From the NCBI GenBank assembly GCA_017745595.1, contig WMBV01000014.1, forward strand, positions 62,001 through 126,000: DNA of 64,000 nt, in the 5' to 3' direction. This DNA is from Bordetella petrii. GTDB lineage: Bacteria > Pseudomonadota > Gammaproteobacteria > Burkholderiales > Burkholderiaceae_B. The notes under the pieces are model-generated. The model saw nothing but the letters and a program-made list of their open reading frames with translations. It was not told where the DNA came from and did no database searches. Positions 40,551 to 48,809 of this stretch are shown piece by piece (the first letter of the stretch is position 1; each line of letters begins with the position of its first letter). The translations under genes were made by a program, and so were the position numbers.

Positions 40551-41810
40551 ATGCTCGAGAATCTAGAGTCAGACTTTCCTGCTCATCCGCCGCGCGCCGC
40601 CGGCGCCCCTACCGTTCTCGAGGGCATCCGGGTCGTGGATTTCACGCATTTCGTCGCCGGCCCCTTCGCGACGATGATCCTGGCGGACATGGGGGCGGAT
40701 GTGATCAAGATCGAGGCGCCGGACCGGGGCGAGGAATTCCGCCACTATCCCCCCATACATCCGGAGCTGCCCGCCCAAGGCGCGCCTTATCTGTGGAGCA
40801 ACCGCAACAAGCGCAGCCTGGCCATCAACATGAAGACGCCCGAAGGCGTTGCCGTCGTGCGCGAACTCATCGCGCAGGCGGACGTCGTCGTGGAAAACTT
40901 TTCGACGGGCGTGATGGAGCGATTCGGACTGGACTACGGTAGTTGCAATGAGATCAACCCGCGGATCATTTATTGTTCCGTCTCTGCCTATGGGCGTGAG
41001 GGGGATTTCGCGGATCGTTCGGGCTTCGACCCGATTGTGCAGGCCGAGAGCGGTTTTATATCGATGAACGGCTACGGCGATCGCGAGGGCGTGCGTACCC
41101 TTGCCCCCGTCATCGATATCGGCACCGCGACGATGGCCTGCAATGCCATTCTGGGAGCCCTGCTGGCGCGGCATCGAACCGGGCAGGGCCAGGCCGTCGA
41201 GGTGGCCTTGTACGACAACGCGATGTTGATGACGGGATATGCGATGTTTCAGCATATCTTCACCGGCGCGACGCCTCAGCGCAACGGAAACAATAGCCCC
41301 GACACCTGTCCCACGGGTGTTTTCCATGCGAAGGACAAGCCATTCTTCCTGAACTGCAGCAGCAACAAGATGTTTGTGAGCCTGGCCACTCGCGTGGTCG
41401 ACCGCCCCGACCTGGCCGACGATCCGCGTTTCGCGAGCACCGCCAGCAGGGTGAAACATCGCGAGCAGCTGCTGGACATTCTCGGTGCCGCCTTTGCCCG
41501 GCAGCCATTCGGCTATTGGCAGCCCCGTATGCGGGCCGCGTCGCTGCCATGCGGAGAAGTCCGTACGATCGCGGAGGCGGTTCGTTCCCCCGAGACCCGA
41601 GCGCGAAGGCTGATTACGCGGATCAAGCATGCGGCAACGGGCTGGGTGCCGAACCTGGCATTGCCCATCCGCTATGGCGCCACCCCGCTGGCGGACCCCC
41701 GCCCCGCACCGGCGTTGGGCCAACATACGGCTGAAGTGCTGCGCGACGTGCTGGGCTATGACGAGGCGCGCATCGCGGTGCTGCGCGCGGCGGGCGCGTT
41801 GAACAAGTAG
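40551..41810 (+). CDS. CaiB/BaiF family CoA-transferase
   Basis: 419 residues, start after AGGAGTCCCACGCC. Close paralogue of 22288: LEGIRVVDFTHFVAGPFATM, VIKIEAPDRGEEFRHYP, ENFSTGVMERFGLDYGSC and APVIDIGTAT (Asp aligned with the catalytic Asp of class III CoA-transferases). It would activate the organic acid whose uptake is linked to the Bug receptor at 38317, sharing the palindromic operator with it. Ends 41 bases before the convergent LysR gene. Confidence 0.92.
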   Translation: MLENLESDFPAHPPRAAGAPTVLEGIRVVDFTHFVAGPFATMILADMGADVIKIEAPDRGEEFRHYPPIHPELPAQGAPYLWSNRNKRSLAINMKTPEGVAVVRELIAQADVVVENFSTGVMERFGLDYGSCNEINPRIIYCSVSAYGREGDFADRSGFDPIVQAESGFISMNGYGDREGVRTLAPVIDIGTATMACNAILGALLARHRTGQGQAVEVALYDNAMLMTGYAMFQHIFTGATPQRNGNNSPDTCPTGVFHAKDKPFFLNCSSNKMFVSLATRVVDRPDLADDPRFASTASRVKHREQLLDILGAAFARQPFGYWQPRMRAASLPCGEVRTIAEAVRSPETRARRLITRIKHAATGWVPNLALPIRYGATPLADPRPAPALGQHTAEVLRDVLGYDEARIAVLRAAGALNK

Positions 41811-41851
41811 GGCTGCCGCGCGGGGGCTGGATCGAAGCGGGCCGGCCCGGG

Positions 41852-42757
41852 TCAGGCCGCGCGTGCGGTATCGATGCCGATGCGCTTTGCCAGTGCCACG
41901 AACCCCTTGATGTAGTCGATATTCTCGTCGTCGCGCCGCAGGCCCAGGTTGATGGCCTTGCGCAACCCCGTCTTGCCCAGGGATACCTTGCGTATCGGCA
42001 GTCCAGCCCCTTCTTCGTCGACCAGCCAATCGGGCAGCACGGTCACGCCGCGGCCGGCGGCCACGAGTTGCAGCATGAGCTCCGGCGTTTCGATGGTGCG
42101 GCGGTGGCGCGGCCGGCAGTTCGCGGGAAGCAGAAACCGGGAATACACATCGAGCCGGTCGATGCTGACCGGCACGGTGATCAATTCCGCGCTGCCCAGG
42201 TCCACGGGCCGGGCGTAGCGGCGCGCCGCCAGCGGATGGGCGGCGGGTACGGCCAGCACCAGTTCGTAATCGATCACCGGCACGAAAACCAGGTCGGGGG
42301 AGTGGATGGGGTCGGGCGTGATGAGCAGGTCGATCTCGTGCCCCCGCAGGGCCGCCACGCCGTCGAACGGGAACGCCGTGCGGATGTTGAAATCGACGTC
42401 GGGCCACTGTGCCAGATAGTGCGGGGTCAGCCGCGCCAGCCATTTCTGGCAGGGATGGCATTCCATGCCGACGCGCAGGCTGCCTTTGTAGCCCAGCGAA
42501 AAATCGCGCAATACCTGTTCGGTGTGCTCAATCTGCGGAAGTACCCGTTGCGCCATTTCGAGCAAGTAGCGGCCGGCCTGCGTGAAACGCAGCCTGCGGC
42601 CATGCTTGGTCCACAGGGTGAGGCCATGCGCGTGTTCGAGCCGCTTGATGGTATGGGACAGCGCGGACTGGGTCAGGTTGAGTTTTTCCGCGGCGGCGGT
42701 CAAGCTGCCCTGGCGTTCGACTTCGACCAGGATGGCCAGGTGCTGGCGTTCAAGCAT
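41852..42757 (-). CDS. LysR family transcriptional regulator, MetR-like
   Basis: 301 residues. The helix-turn-helix (HLAILVEVERQGSLTAAAEK, LNLTQSALSHTIKRLEHAHG) is at the N-terminus and the effector domain resembles MetR (RVGMECHPCQKWLARLTPHY, where MetR senses homocysteine). Start 42757 follows AAGGAATC; the frame continues to 42805 over the promoter. It diverges from an MFS transporter, not from methionine genes, so its effector and target may differ. A palindrome at 42781 lies between the two. Confidence 0.9.
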   Translation of the reverse strand: MLERQHLAILVEVERQGSLTAAAEKLNLTQSALSHTIKRLEHAHGLTLWTKHGRRLRFTQAGRYLLEMAQRVLPQIEHTEQVLRDFSLGYKGSLRVGMECHPCQKWLARLTPHYLAQWPDVDFNIRTAFPFDGVAALRGHEIDLLITPDPIHSPDLVFVPVIDYELVLAVPAAHPLAARRYARPVDLGSAELITVPVSIDRLDVYSRFLLPANCRPRHRRTIETPELMLQLVAAGRGVTVLPDWLVDEEGAGLPIRKVSLGKTGLRKAINLGLRRDDENIDYIKGFVALAKRIGIDTARAA

Positions 42758-42780
42758 GCATGATTCCTTGTCATTGATCC

Positions 42781-42801
42781 ATGAAAAGATACCATTTTCA
42801 T
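42781..42801. promoter_or_regulatory. Candidate LysR-type binding site
   Basis: ATGAAAA (42781-42787) and TTTTCAT (42795-42801) form a seven-base inverted repeat with a seven-base spacer, 23 bases before the LysR ATG. MetR sites have the TGAA-N5-TTCA form, so this is related but wider. Confidence 0.35.
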
Positions 42802-42890
42802 TCATAATTTCCTGCTGCTATCGTCCTGCAGACGCGCCGCCCGGGTTCCGGAGCGCGACCGTCGAGCGACGCCGATCCCCAGACACGAAC

Positions 42891-44147
42891 ATGAACAGCC
42901 CCAGCAAAGCGATACCGACTCATACCCGTACCCCCGCGGCGGACACCGCTTCCGTGCTTCCCGAAAGCGTGCAACGCGGCAATATATGGCGCTTGTCGGT
43001 GGCCCAGGCCCTGGCCGGGGCGAACTCGACGGTGTTCTACGCCACCGGCGCCATCGTGGGCAACATGCTGGCGCCCACCCCGATACTGGCCACCTTGCCA
43101 ATTTCCATTTTCGTGGTCGGGATGGCGGCGTGCACGTTGCCGGCGGGCGTCATCGCCAGGAAATACGGCCGCCGCACCGCGTTCCTGGTGGGCACGGGCG
43201 CGGGCGTGCTGACCGGCCTGCTCGCCATGGCCGCGGTGTTGATGGGCTGGTTCTGGCTGTTCTGCGTGGCCGGCTTCCTGGGCGGCGGCTACGCGGCCGT
43301 GGTGCTGTCGTTCCGTTTCGCCGCCGCCGACGGCGTAGAGCCGCGCCGGCGGGCCCGCGCCCTGTCGCTGGTCATGGCCGGCGGCGTGGCCGCGGGCGTG
43401 GTGGGGCCGCAACTCGTCACCTGGACAATGGACCTCTGGCCGCCGTATATGTTCGCGGCCACCTTCCTGGTGCAGGGGCTGGTGGCGGCGGTGGCGGCGC
43501 TGATTCTGCTGGGCATCCGGCTGCCGCGGCCGACCGCGGCGGAAATCGCCGGCGGGCGGCCGCTGGCCGAGATCGCTTCGCAGCCGCGCTTTATCGCCGC
43601 GGTGGTGTGCGGCGCGGTGTCGTACATGCTGATGAACTTCCTGATGACCGCCGCGCCGCTGGCCATGCGTCTTTGCGGCCATCCGCAAGAAGCCGCCAAT
43701 CTGGGCCTGCAGTGGCACGTGGTGGCCATGTATGCGCCCAGCTTCTTCACCGGCAACCTGATCGCGCGCTTCGGCGCCGGGCGCGTCGCGGCGCTGGGCC
43801 TGCTGCTGACGGGCTTGTCCGCGGCGGTGGGGCTGGGCGGTATCGACGTCATGCATTTCTGGTGGGCGCTGGCCTTGCTGGGCCTGGGCTGGAATTTCGG
43901 GTTCCTGGGCGCGTCGGCGCTGGTGCTGGAATGCCACCGGCCCGAAGAAAAAACCCGGGTCCAGTCGCTGAACGACTTCATCGTCTTTGGCTTGATGGCG
44001 ATCGGCTCTTTTTCGTCGGGCGGCCTGCTGAGCGCGTACGGATGGGACACGGTGCTGTGGGTGTCGTTGGTGCCGCTGGTGCCTGCCATGGCGGCGCTGG
44101 CCCTGGCGATGAACCGCAAGGCGCCCGATCGCGCCGGCGGCCGATAG
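42891..44147 (+). CDS. MFS transporter
   Basis: 418 residues with about 12 hydrophobic segments. The conserved loop after segment 2 is GVIARKYGRRTAFLVGTGAG, the major-facilitator signature (RKYGRR). The first 30 residues are hydrophilic and probably cytoplasmic. Start 42891 gives the shortest sensible N-terminus; no strong ribosome site is seen. It probably exports or imports a small molecule under the control of the divergent LysR protein. Substrate unknown. Confidence 0.9.
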   Translation: MNSPSKAIPTHTRTPAADTASVLPESVQRGNIWRLSVAQALAGANSTVFYATGAIVGNMLAPTPILATLPISIFVVGMAACTLPAGVIARKYGRRTAFLVGTGAGVLTGLLAMAAVLMGWFWLFCVAGFLGGGYAAVVLSFRFAAADGVEPRRRARALSLVMAGGVAAGVVGPQLVTWTMDLWPPYMFAATFLVQGLVAAVAALILLGIRLPRPTAAEIAGGRPLAEIASQPRFIAAVVCGAVSYMLMNFLMTAAPLAMRLCGHPQEAANLGLQWHVVAMYAPSFFTGNLIARFGAGRVAALGLLLTGLSAAVGLGGIDVMHFWWALALLGLGWNFGFLGASALVLECHRPEEKTRVQSLNDFIVFGLMAIGSFSSGGLLSAYGWDTVLWVSLVPLVPAMAALALAMNRKAPDRAGGR

Positions 44148-44199
44148 GCCGGCCGCGGGCCAGGGCCCCGCGCGGCGCACGGCCATGCTCGCGTTCGAG

Positions 44200-44223
44200 G
44201 TGCCGACGTAGTATCGTCGGCAC
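44200..44223 (+). terminator. Hairpin after MFS gene
   Basis: GTGCCGACG (44200-44208) and CGTCGGCAC (44215-44223) are exact complements around TAGTAT. It lies in the 106-base gap between the MFS and oxidoreductase genes. There is no U-run, so it may be a terminator-like or an operator element. Confidence 0.35.
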
Positions 44224-44253
44224 TCTATAGGCCCCATCGCTAGGAGTCCCTCC

Positions 44254-45270
44254 ATGCCTTCAGGCAAGAGAATCGTGCTGGCCAGCCGGCCCGCCGCAGA
44301 GCCGGCGCCAGAGAACTTCCGGCTCGAAAGCTTCGACTTCGCGGACCCCGCCGATGGCCAGGTCGAACTGCGGGTGCTGTACCTTTCGCTCGACCCCTAC
44401 ATGCGCGGCCGGATGAGCGACGCCAAGTCCTATGCCAAGCCGGTGCCGGTAGGCGGCGTCATGCAAGGGGAAACTCTCTGCGAAGTCACGCGGTCGCGGC
44501 ACCCCGGCTTCGCGCCGGGCGACCGGGTCAGGGCGCACACCGGGTGGTGCACCCACGCCGTCATGAGCGGCGATGCCGTCAAGCGCATCGACACGTTCGG
44601 CGCACCGGCAACCACGGCCCTGGGGGTATTGGGCATGCCGGGGTTCACGGCCTATGGCGGCATGAAAATCATCGGCCAGCCCAAGGCGGGCGAGACGGTG
44701 GCGGTCGCCGCGGCGTCCGGGCCGGTGGGCTCGCTGGTGGGGCAGCTGGCAAAACTGGCCGGGGCGCGCGCAATCGGCATTGCCGGCGGCGCGCAGAAGT
44801 GTGCATATGTGCGAGACGTACTGGGCTTCGACGCCTGCCTGGACCATCGGTCGGGCAGCTTCGCGGCAGACCTGGCGGCGGCGTGCCCGGAGGGCATCGA
44901 CGTTTACTTCGAAAACGTCGGCGGACCCGTCTGGGATGCCGTGTTCCCGCTGCTGAACCAGTATTCCCGGGTGCCGGTCTGCGGGCTTATCGCGCAGTAT
45001 TCCGTTGTCGACGCCGCGGGCCCGGACCGCCTGCCGGCCTTGATGGGGGCCATTCTACGGCGCAGTATCCTGATGCGCGGATTCATCAACTATGAGTTCG
45101 AGCGGGATCACTACCAGGCCTTCCAGCAAGAGCTCGGCCCGCGCGTGGCATCTGGCGAAATCAAGTACCGCGAAGACATCGTCGACGGTTTCGAAAACGC
45201 GCCCGAGGCATTCCTGGGAATGCTCTCGGGCAAGAATTTCGGCAAGCTGATCATCCGGGTTGCCGGGTGA
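44254..45270 (+). CDS. NADP-dependent alkenal/one oxidoreductase (PTGR/CurA-like MDR)
   Basis: 338 residues, MDR family without zinc. The motifs LYLSLDPYMRGRMSDAKSY near residue 45 and GVLGMPGFTAYGGM near residue 125 are typical of leukotriene B4 12-hydroxydehydrogenase/curcumin reductase-like enzymes, which reduce alpha-beta unsaturated carbonyl compounds with NADPH. AVAAASGPVGSLVGQLAKLA is the coenzyme-binding part. Good ribosome site (AGGAGTCCCTCC). It has its own unit and ends just upstream of the palindromic repeat block at 45321. Confidence 0.92.
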   Translation: MPSGKRIVLASRPAAEPAPENFRLESFDFADPADGQVELRVLYLSLDPYMRGRMSDAKSYAKPVPVGGVMQGETLCEVTRSRHPGFAPGDRVRAHTGWCTHAVMSGDAVKRIDTFGAPATTALGVLGMPGFTAYGGMKIIGQPKAGETVAVAAASGPVGSLVGQLAKLAGARAIGIAGGAQKCAYVRDVLGFDACLDHRSGSFAADLAAACPEGIDVYFENVGGPVWDAVFPLLNQYSRVPVCGLIAQYSVVDAAGPDRLPALMGAILRRSILMRGFINYEFERDHYQAFQQELGPRVASGEIKYREDIVDGFENAPEAFLGMLSGKNFGKLIIRVAG

Positions 45271-45320
45271 GCTCGCTTTCCGTCAAGCCGTATAGGGTCT
45301 TGGCGCGCCAGGTCGCGTCA

Positions 45321-45436
45321 GGTGTCAGGCTCCCGAAGGGTGCCTGACCCCGACGCGGTCATATCCCGCACCGCGGTGTCAGGCACCCTTCGGGAGCCTG
45401 ACACCTGGCAAGACCCGGAGCCTGACACCTGGCAAG
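45321..45436. repeat. Intergenic palindromic repeat block
   Basis: A palindromic unit GGTGTCAGGC...GCCTGAC begins at 45321, and a second unit of opposite orientation (GGTGTCAGGCACCCTTCGGG, continuing AGCCTGACACC) is at 45375-45405; together they form a long imperfect inverted repeat. The sequence GGAGCCTGACACCTGGCAAG appears at 45393-45412 and again at 45417-45436. A related palindrome with the same GTC(T/A)G(A/G)CACCTGGC end is at 57138. Such REP-like elements are known in Bordetella-type genomes. Confidence 0.75.
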
Positions 45437-45459
45437 CGGCAGGACGGGCCCCGCCGCGC

Positions 45460-46359
45460 TCAGCGGTCGCGCGCGCGTCCGCCGATGGTGGCGGCGAAGC
45501 TCGCGACGAAGGCTCCGATGAGCAGCGATGCCCAGGCCCACAGCGCGAAACCGGCCGCGGCCTTGCGGGCGGTGTCGGCGGCTTCCCGGGCTTTCTGCTC
45601 GGCCTGCCGGGCCGCCTGTTTGGCCTGGTCCTGGATCTGCGCCAGCCGTTGCCGGGCGGCGGTTTCGTCCATGCCGGCCCGCTGGGCGATTTGCCTGACC
45701 AGGTACGACTGGTCGGCCTCGGATATGTCGCCGGTGACCAGCCCGCGCGCCAGGATGCGCGACACCTCTTGCCTGATGTCGCCCTGGCCGGCCGCCATGG
45801 CGGAGTCGTTGGGCCGCAGTAGCGCGTCGGTGAAGTAATCCATCGACAACCGGTCCGAGCCGGCTTGCGCAGCCGGACCGGCCGCCGCCGCGACGGCCCC
45901 GGCGCCGGAGCCCGCCAGTGTGGCGCCGGCCTTGGCCGTGCCCGATGCGATCGACGCGACGGTGGATGCCAGCAACACCAGGCTGACGACGGCGCTTAGC
46001 GCCCACACCAGGAAACCATGGGCCGTGTCGCGGAAATAGATTTCGTCGCTGGCCACGTCGGTCCATTTGGTACGCAGCCTGCCGGCCACGTAGCCCGCGA
46101 TGCCGTACGAGATGATCTGCGTGACCAGCAGCCAGATGATGGAGCCGATGGCGAGCGCCGAACCCGACGGGCCTTCATTGCGCCACGGCGATACCGACAG
46201 GAAGCCGAGCCCGGTGCCGCCGGTGATCAGCATGGCCGAGACGGCCGCCGCGATGACGGCACCGGCGATGACGGCACCCCACGATACGGCCGACCGCGAT
46301 GACTCTGCCGGCAGGAGAGGATTGCCGGGATACGCAACAGCAGGCTGGATGTTCTGCAT
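45460..46359 (-). CDS. Membrane protein of unknown function
   Basis: 299 residues. There are three to four hydrophobic helices: SWGAVIAGAVIAAAVSAMLI near residue 27, SALAIGSIIWLLVTQIISYG, FLVWALSAVVSLVLLASTVA and, at the C-terminus, LWAWASLLIGAFVASFAATI. Between them is an Ala/Gly-rich stretch and an alpha-helical segment (AKQAARQAEQKAREAADTAR). I recognise the type as a conserved hypothetical inner-membrane protein of proteobacteria without a proven function. It is next to the tiny membrane protein and entericidin genes on the same strand, suggesting a stress-related unit. Confidence 0.8.
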   Translation of the reverse strand: MQNIQPAVAYPGNPLLPAESSRSAVSWGAVIAGAVIAAAVSAMLITGGTGLGFLSVSPWRNEGPSGSALAIGSIIWLLVTQIISYGIAGYVAGRLRTKWTDVASDEIYFRDTAHGFLVWALSAVVSLVLLASTVASIASGTAKAGATLAGSGAGAVAAAAGPAAQAGSDRLSMDYFTDALLRPNDSAMAAGQGDIRQEVSRILARGLVTGDISEADQSYLVRQIAQRAGMDETAARQRLAQIQDQAKQAARQAEQKAREAADTARKAAAGFALWAWASLLIGAFVASFAATIGGRARDR

Positions 46360-46400
46360 GGTGTTTTCCTTGTCAGGTTGAGGTCACGGGCGCGCCGGCA

Positions 46401-46475
46401 TCAGTGCCAGAACAGGGCAAGCAAGATGATGATGGGGATCGGCACACCCAATAGCCACAAAAGTATGGATCGCAT
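46401..46475 (-). CDS. 24-residue single-span membrane protein
   Basis: The short reading frame encodes MRSILLWLLGVPIPIIILLA followed by LFWH, a single hydrophobic helix. It has a strong ribosome site (AGGAGAGACC) at the right distance, which is what supports it as a real gene rather than chance. Function unknown; such small conserved peptides often accompany envelope-stress lipoproteins. It lies between the 45460 membrane protein and entericidin genes on the same strand. Confidence 0.6.
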   Translation of the reverse strand: MRSILLWLLGVPIPIIILLALFWH

Positions 46476-46517
46476 GGTCTCTCCTTTGTGTCGGTCTCGC
46501 GACGTTGCGTGGCGGCT

Positions 46518-46649
46518 TCAGCGGGCGTTTTCCTGGATTTTTTCGCCGCCGCGTTCGATGTCCTGGCCCGCGCCGTGCATGGTGTTGCAGCCTGCCGTCA
46601 CACTGGCGGCCAGCAGCGCCATCACGACCATCCATTTTTTGCTATTCAT
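46518..46649 (-). CDS. Entericidin A/B family lipoprotein
   Basis: 43 residues: MNSKKWMVVMALLAASVTAG then the lipobox Cys (AASVTAGC) and NTMHGAGQDIERGGEKIQEN. This matches entericidin length, the GAGxDIxxGGxxI pattern and lipidation site. In enterobacteria entericidin B is a bacteriolytic lipoprotein of stationary phase. Ribosome site GGGAGAAC precedes the ATG at 46649. The function here is by family analogy. Confidence 0.9.
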   Translation of the reverse strand: MNSKKWMVVMALLAASVTAGCNTMHGAGQDIERGGEKIQENAR

Positions 46650-46775
46650 ACCGTTCTCCCTGGTTGAGTCGGCAATCCGACGTGTGGCGGACTCAGCAAG
46701 CGCCGTGCCCGGATGGCGTATCGTTTCACCATGCCGCGCGTTTCGCGCGGCGCTTCTTCCTACTGGAGATCCGCG

Positions 46776-47513
46776 ATGAATACCCCGAACGCTGTAGCCC
46801 TGGTCACCGGCGCCTCGCGCGGCATCGGCGCGGCCATTGCCCGCCGCCTGGCGCGCGACGGTTTTGCCGTCATCGTCAACTATGCTGGCCGGGCCGGCGA
46901 CGCCGAGGCCGTGGTGGCCGAGATCGAGCAGGGCGGCGGCCGCGCCCTGGCCGTGCAGGCCGACGTCAGCGATGCCGCCGCCGTGGCGCGCATGTTCGAT
47001 GCGGCCCAGGCGGCCTATGGCGGCGTCGACGTGCTGGTCAACAATGCCGGCATCCTGCGTGTGGCTACGCTGGCCGACAGCGATGATGCCTTGTTCGACC
47101 AGCAGGTCGCGGTGAACCTGAAGGGCACCTTCAATACGCTGCGCGAAGCGGCGCGCCGGCTGCGCGATGGCGGCCGCATCGTCAACATGTCGACCAGCCT
47201 CGTGGGCCTGTGCGTGCCGACCTATGCGGTGTATGCCGCCACCAAGGCGGGCGTCGAGACCATGGCGCACATATTGACCAAGGAACTGCGCGGCCGCGGC
47301 ATCACGGTCAACACGGTAGCGCCCGGGCCGGTCGCCACCAGCCTGTTCCTGGATGGCAAGTCGCAAGAGCTTATCGACCGCTCGGCCAATCAGGCGCCGC
47401 TGGAACGGCTGGGCCAGCCCGAAGACATCGCCAACGCGGTGGCGTTCCTGGCCGGCCCGGATGGCGCCTGGGTCAATGGCCAGACGCTGCGGGTCAACGG
47501 CGGCATCGTCTGA
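46776..47513 (+). CDS. SDR family NAD(P)-dependent oxidoreductase
   Basis: 245 residues. LVTGASRGIGAAIARRLARD (coenzyme motif), VLVNNAGILRVATLAD, NMSTSLVGLCVPTYAVYAAT (YAATK) and NGQTLRVNGGIV are the standard SDR blocks; the catalytic Tyr/Lys pair is Y-A-A-T-K. Start 46776 follows GGAGATCCGCG. It overlaps the convergent MFS gene at its 3' end by 20 bases. Reaction unspecified; similar to 3-oxoacyl reductases. Confidence 0.92.
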   Translation: MNTPNAVALVTGASRGIGAAIARRLARDGFAVIVNYAGRAGDAEAVVAEIEQGGGRALAVQADVSDAAAVARMFDAAQAAYGGVDVLVNNAGILRVATLADSDDALFDQQVAVNLKGTFNTLREAARRLRDGGRIVNMSTSLVGLCVPTYAVYAATKAGVETMAHILTKELRGRGITVNTVAPGPVATSLFLDGKSQELIDRSANQAPLERLGQPEDIANAVAFLAGPDGAWVNGQTLRVNGGIV

Positions 47514-48714
47514 CGGGCGGGCGCGGCGGCGGGCTTCTCGGCAGGGCCGCCGCCGCGGCGGCGGCCAGCAGCGCGGCCACGGCCACGATCAGCGCGGCGG
47601 CCGGCCAGCCATGGGCGTCGACGGCCTTGCCCACCGCCACCGGGCCGACGATCTGGCCCAGGTTGTTGCCTTGCATGATCAGGCCCAGCACCGCCGGCGT
47701 CAGGCCGGGCAGCGGGGCCGCCAGCGGCGCGCCGGACAGCAGCGTGGCCGGGATCAGCCCGCCCGCGGCTGAAAAAACAATGCACAACAGCAAGACGGCC
47801 GGGTCCGGCAGCAGCGGCAGGAAAATTCCCAGCCCGGCCGCGCCCATGGCCAGGCTGGCCGCTACCAGCAGCACCGGCCGCGCGGCGCCGCGCGTGAGCA
47901 GCCGGCCCGCCGCCAGATTGCCCAGGATGTTGGCCGCGCACGCCAGGGCGCTGAACAGGCCAGCGGCCCGGTGCGTGGCTGCCATGCGTTCCATCAGCAG
48001 TACCGGCAAGAAGCTGAACAGGGCAAAGAACATCAGGGTGTAGCAGGCGAAGGCCGCGGCCAGCAGCAAGGGCGCGCGCGCCCGCGCGACCCGCGCCGCG
48101 TCGTGCCGCAGCGCCCGCCAGCGCCAGGGCGCGCCCGCGCCGTTGCCGGGAACGGCGGCCAGCACGGCCAGCGCGGCCAGCAGGGCCAGCGCGCAACTGC
48201 CCCACCAAAGCGGCCGCCAGCCTTCGAACAGCGGCCCGGCCAGCATGGCGATGGCGATGCCGGCGGGCATGAAGCAGCTCCACAGCGCCAGGGCCATGTC
48301 GCGATCGCGCGGGCGCACTACGTCGGACCGTTGCAGCACCGACGGGGCCGCCACGGTGATGAACAGGAAACCCGCGCCTTCGAGAATGCGCGAGGCCAGC
48401 AGGCCGCCATAGGAAGCGCTGGCCGCGCCCAGCGCGGCCCCGCCGGCCGCGGCCAACAGGCCGGCTGCCAGGACCCGCCGCCCGCCGGCGCTGCCCACGA
48501 CCAGTCCCGCGGGAATGCCGCCCACCACGCCCAGCAGGACGAAGATGCCGGTCAGCCAGCCCAGGGCATCCAGGTTCAGGCCCAGGTCGGCCTGCAATAC
48601 CGGCCCGGCGATGGCGGGCTTGCCCACCTGTATGGCGGCGACGATACCGCACGCGATGACCGTGGCCACGGTGGTCCATCGTGTCGGGGAAACGGAGTCG
48701 GGTACGGGCGTCAT
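47494..48714 (-). CDS. MFS transporter
   Basis: 406 residues with about 12 hydrophobic helices; the loop after segment 2 is VVGSAGGRRVLAAGLLAAAG (GGRR). The C-terminal end PRSPPPRPPVRRCRR is basic. It diverges from a LysR regulator at 48810 across a 95-base gap, the common arrangement for a regulated efflux pump or importer. Its stop overlaps the convergent SDR gene by 20 bases. Substrate unknown. Confidence 0.88.
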   Translation of the reverse strand: MTPVPDSVSPTRWTTVATVIACGIVAAIQVGKPAIAGPVLQADLGLNLDALGWLTGIFVLLGVVGGIPAGLVVGSAGGRRVLAAGLLAAAGGAALGAASASYGGLLASRILEGAGFLFITVAAPSVLQRSDVVRPRDRDMALALWSCFMPAGIAIAMLAGPLFEGWRPLWWGSCALALLAALAVLAAVPGNGAGAPWRWRALRHDAARVARARAPLLLAAAFACYTLMFFALFSFLPVLLMERMAATHRAAGLFSALACAANILGNLAAGRLLTRGAARPVLLVAASLAMGAAGLGIFLPLLPDPAVLLLCIVFSAAGGLIPATLLSGAPLAAPLPGLTPAVLGLIMQGNNLGQIVGPVAVGKAVDAHGWPAAALIVAVAALLAAAAAAALPRSPPPRPPVRRCRR

Positions 48715-48809
48715 GGCGGGGCGGGGGATAGGAACAAGTCGATACTAGCGGTGCGGTTTGTACAGTGGAAGTGACATAATTGAGATTGTTTTGATCATAA
48801 AAACCGATC

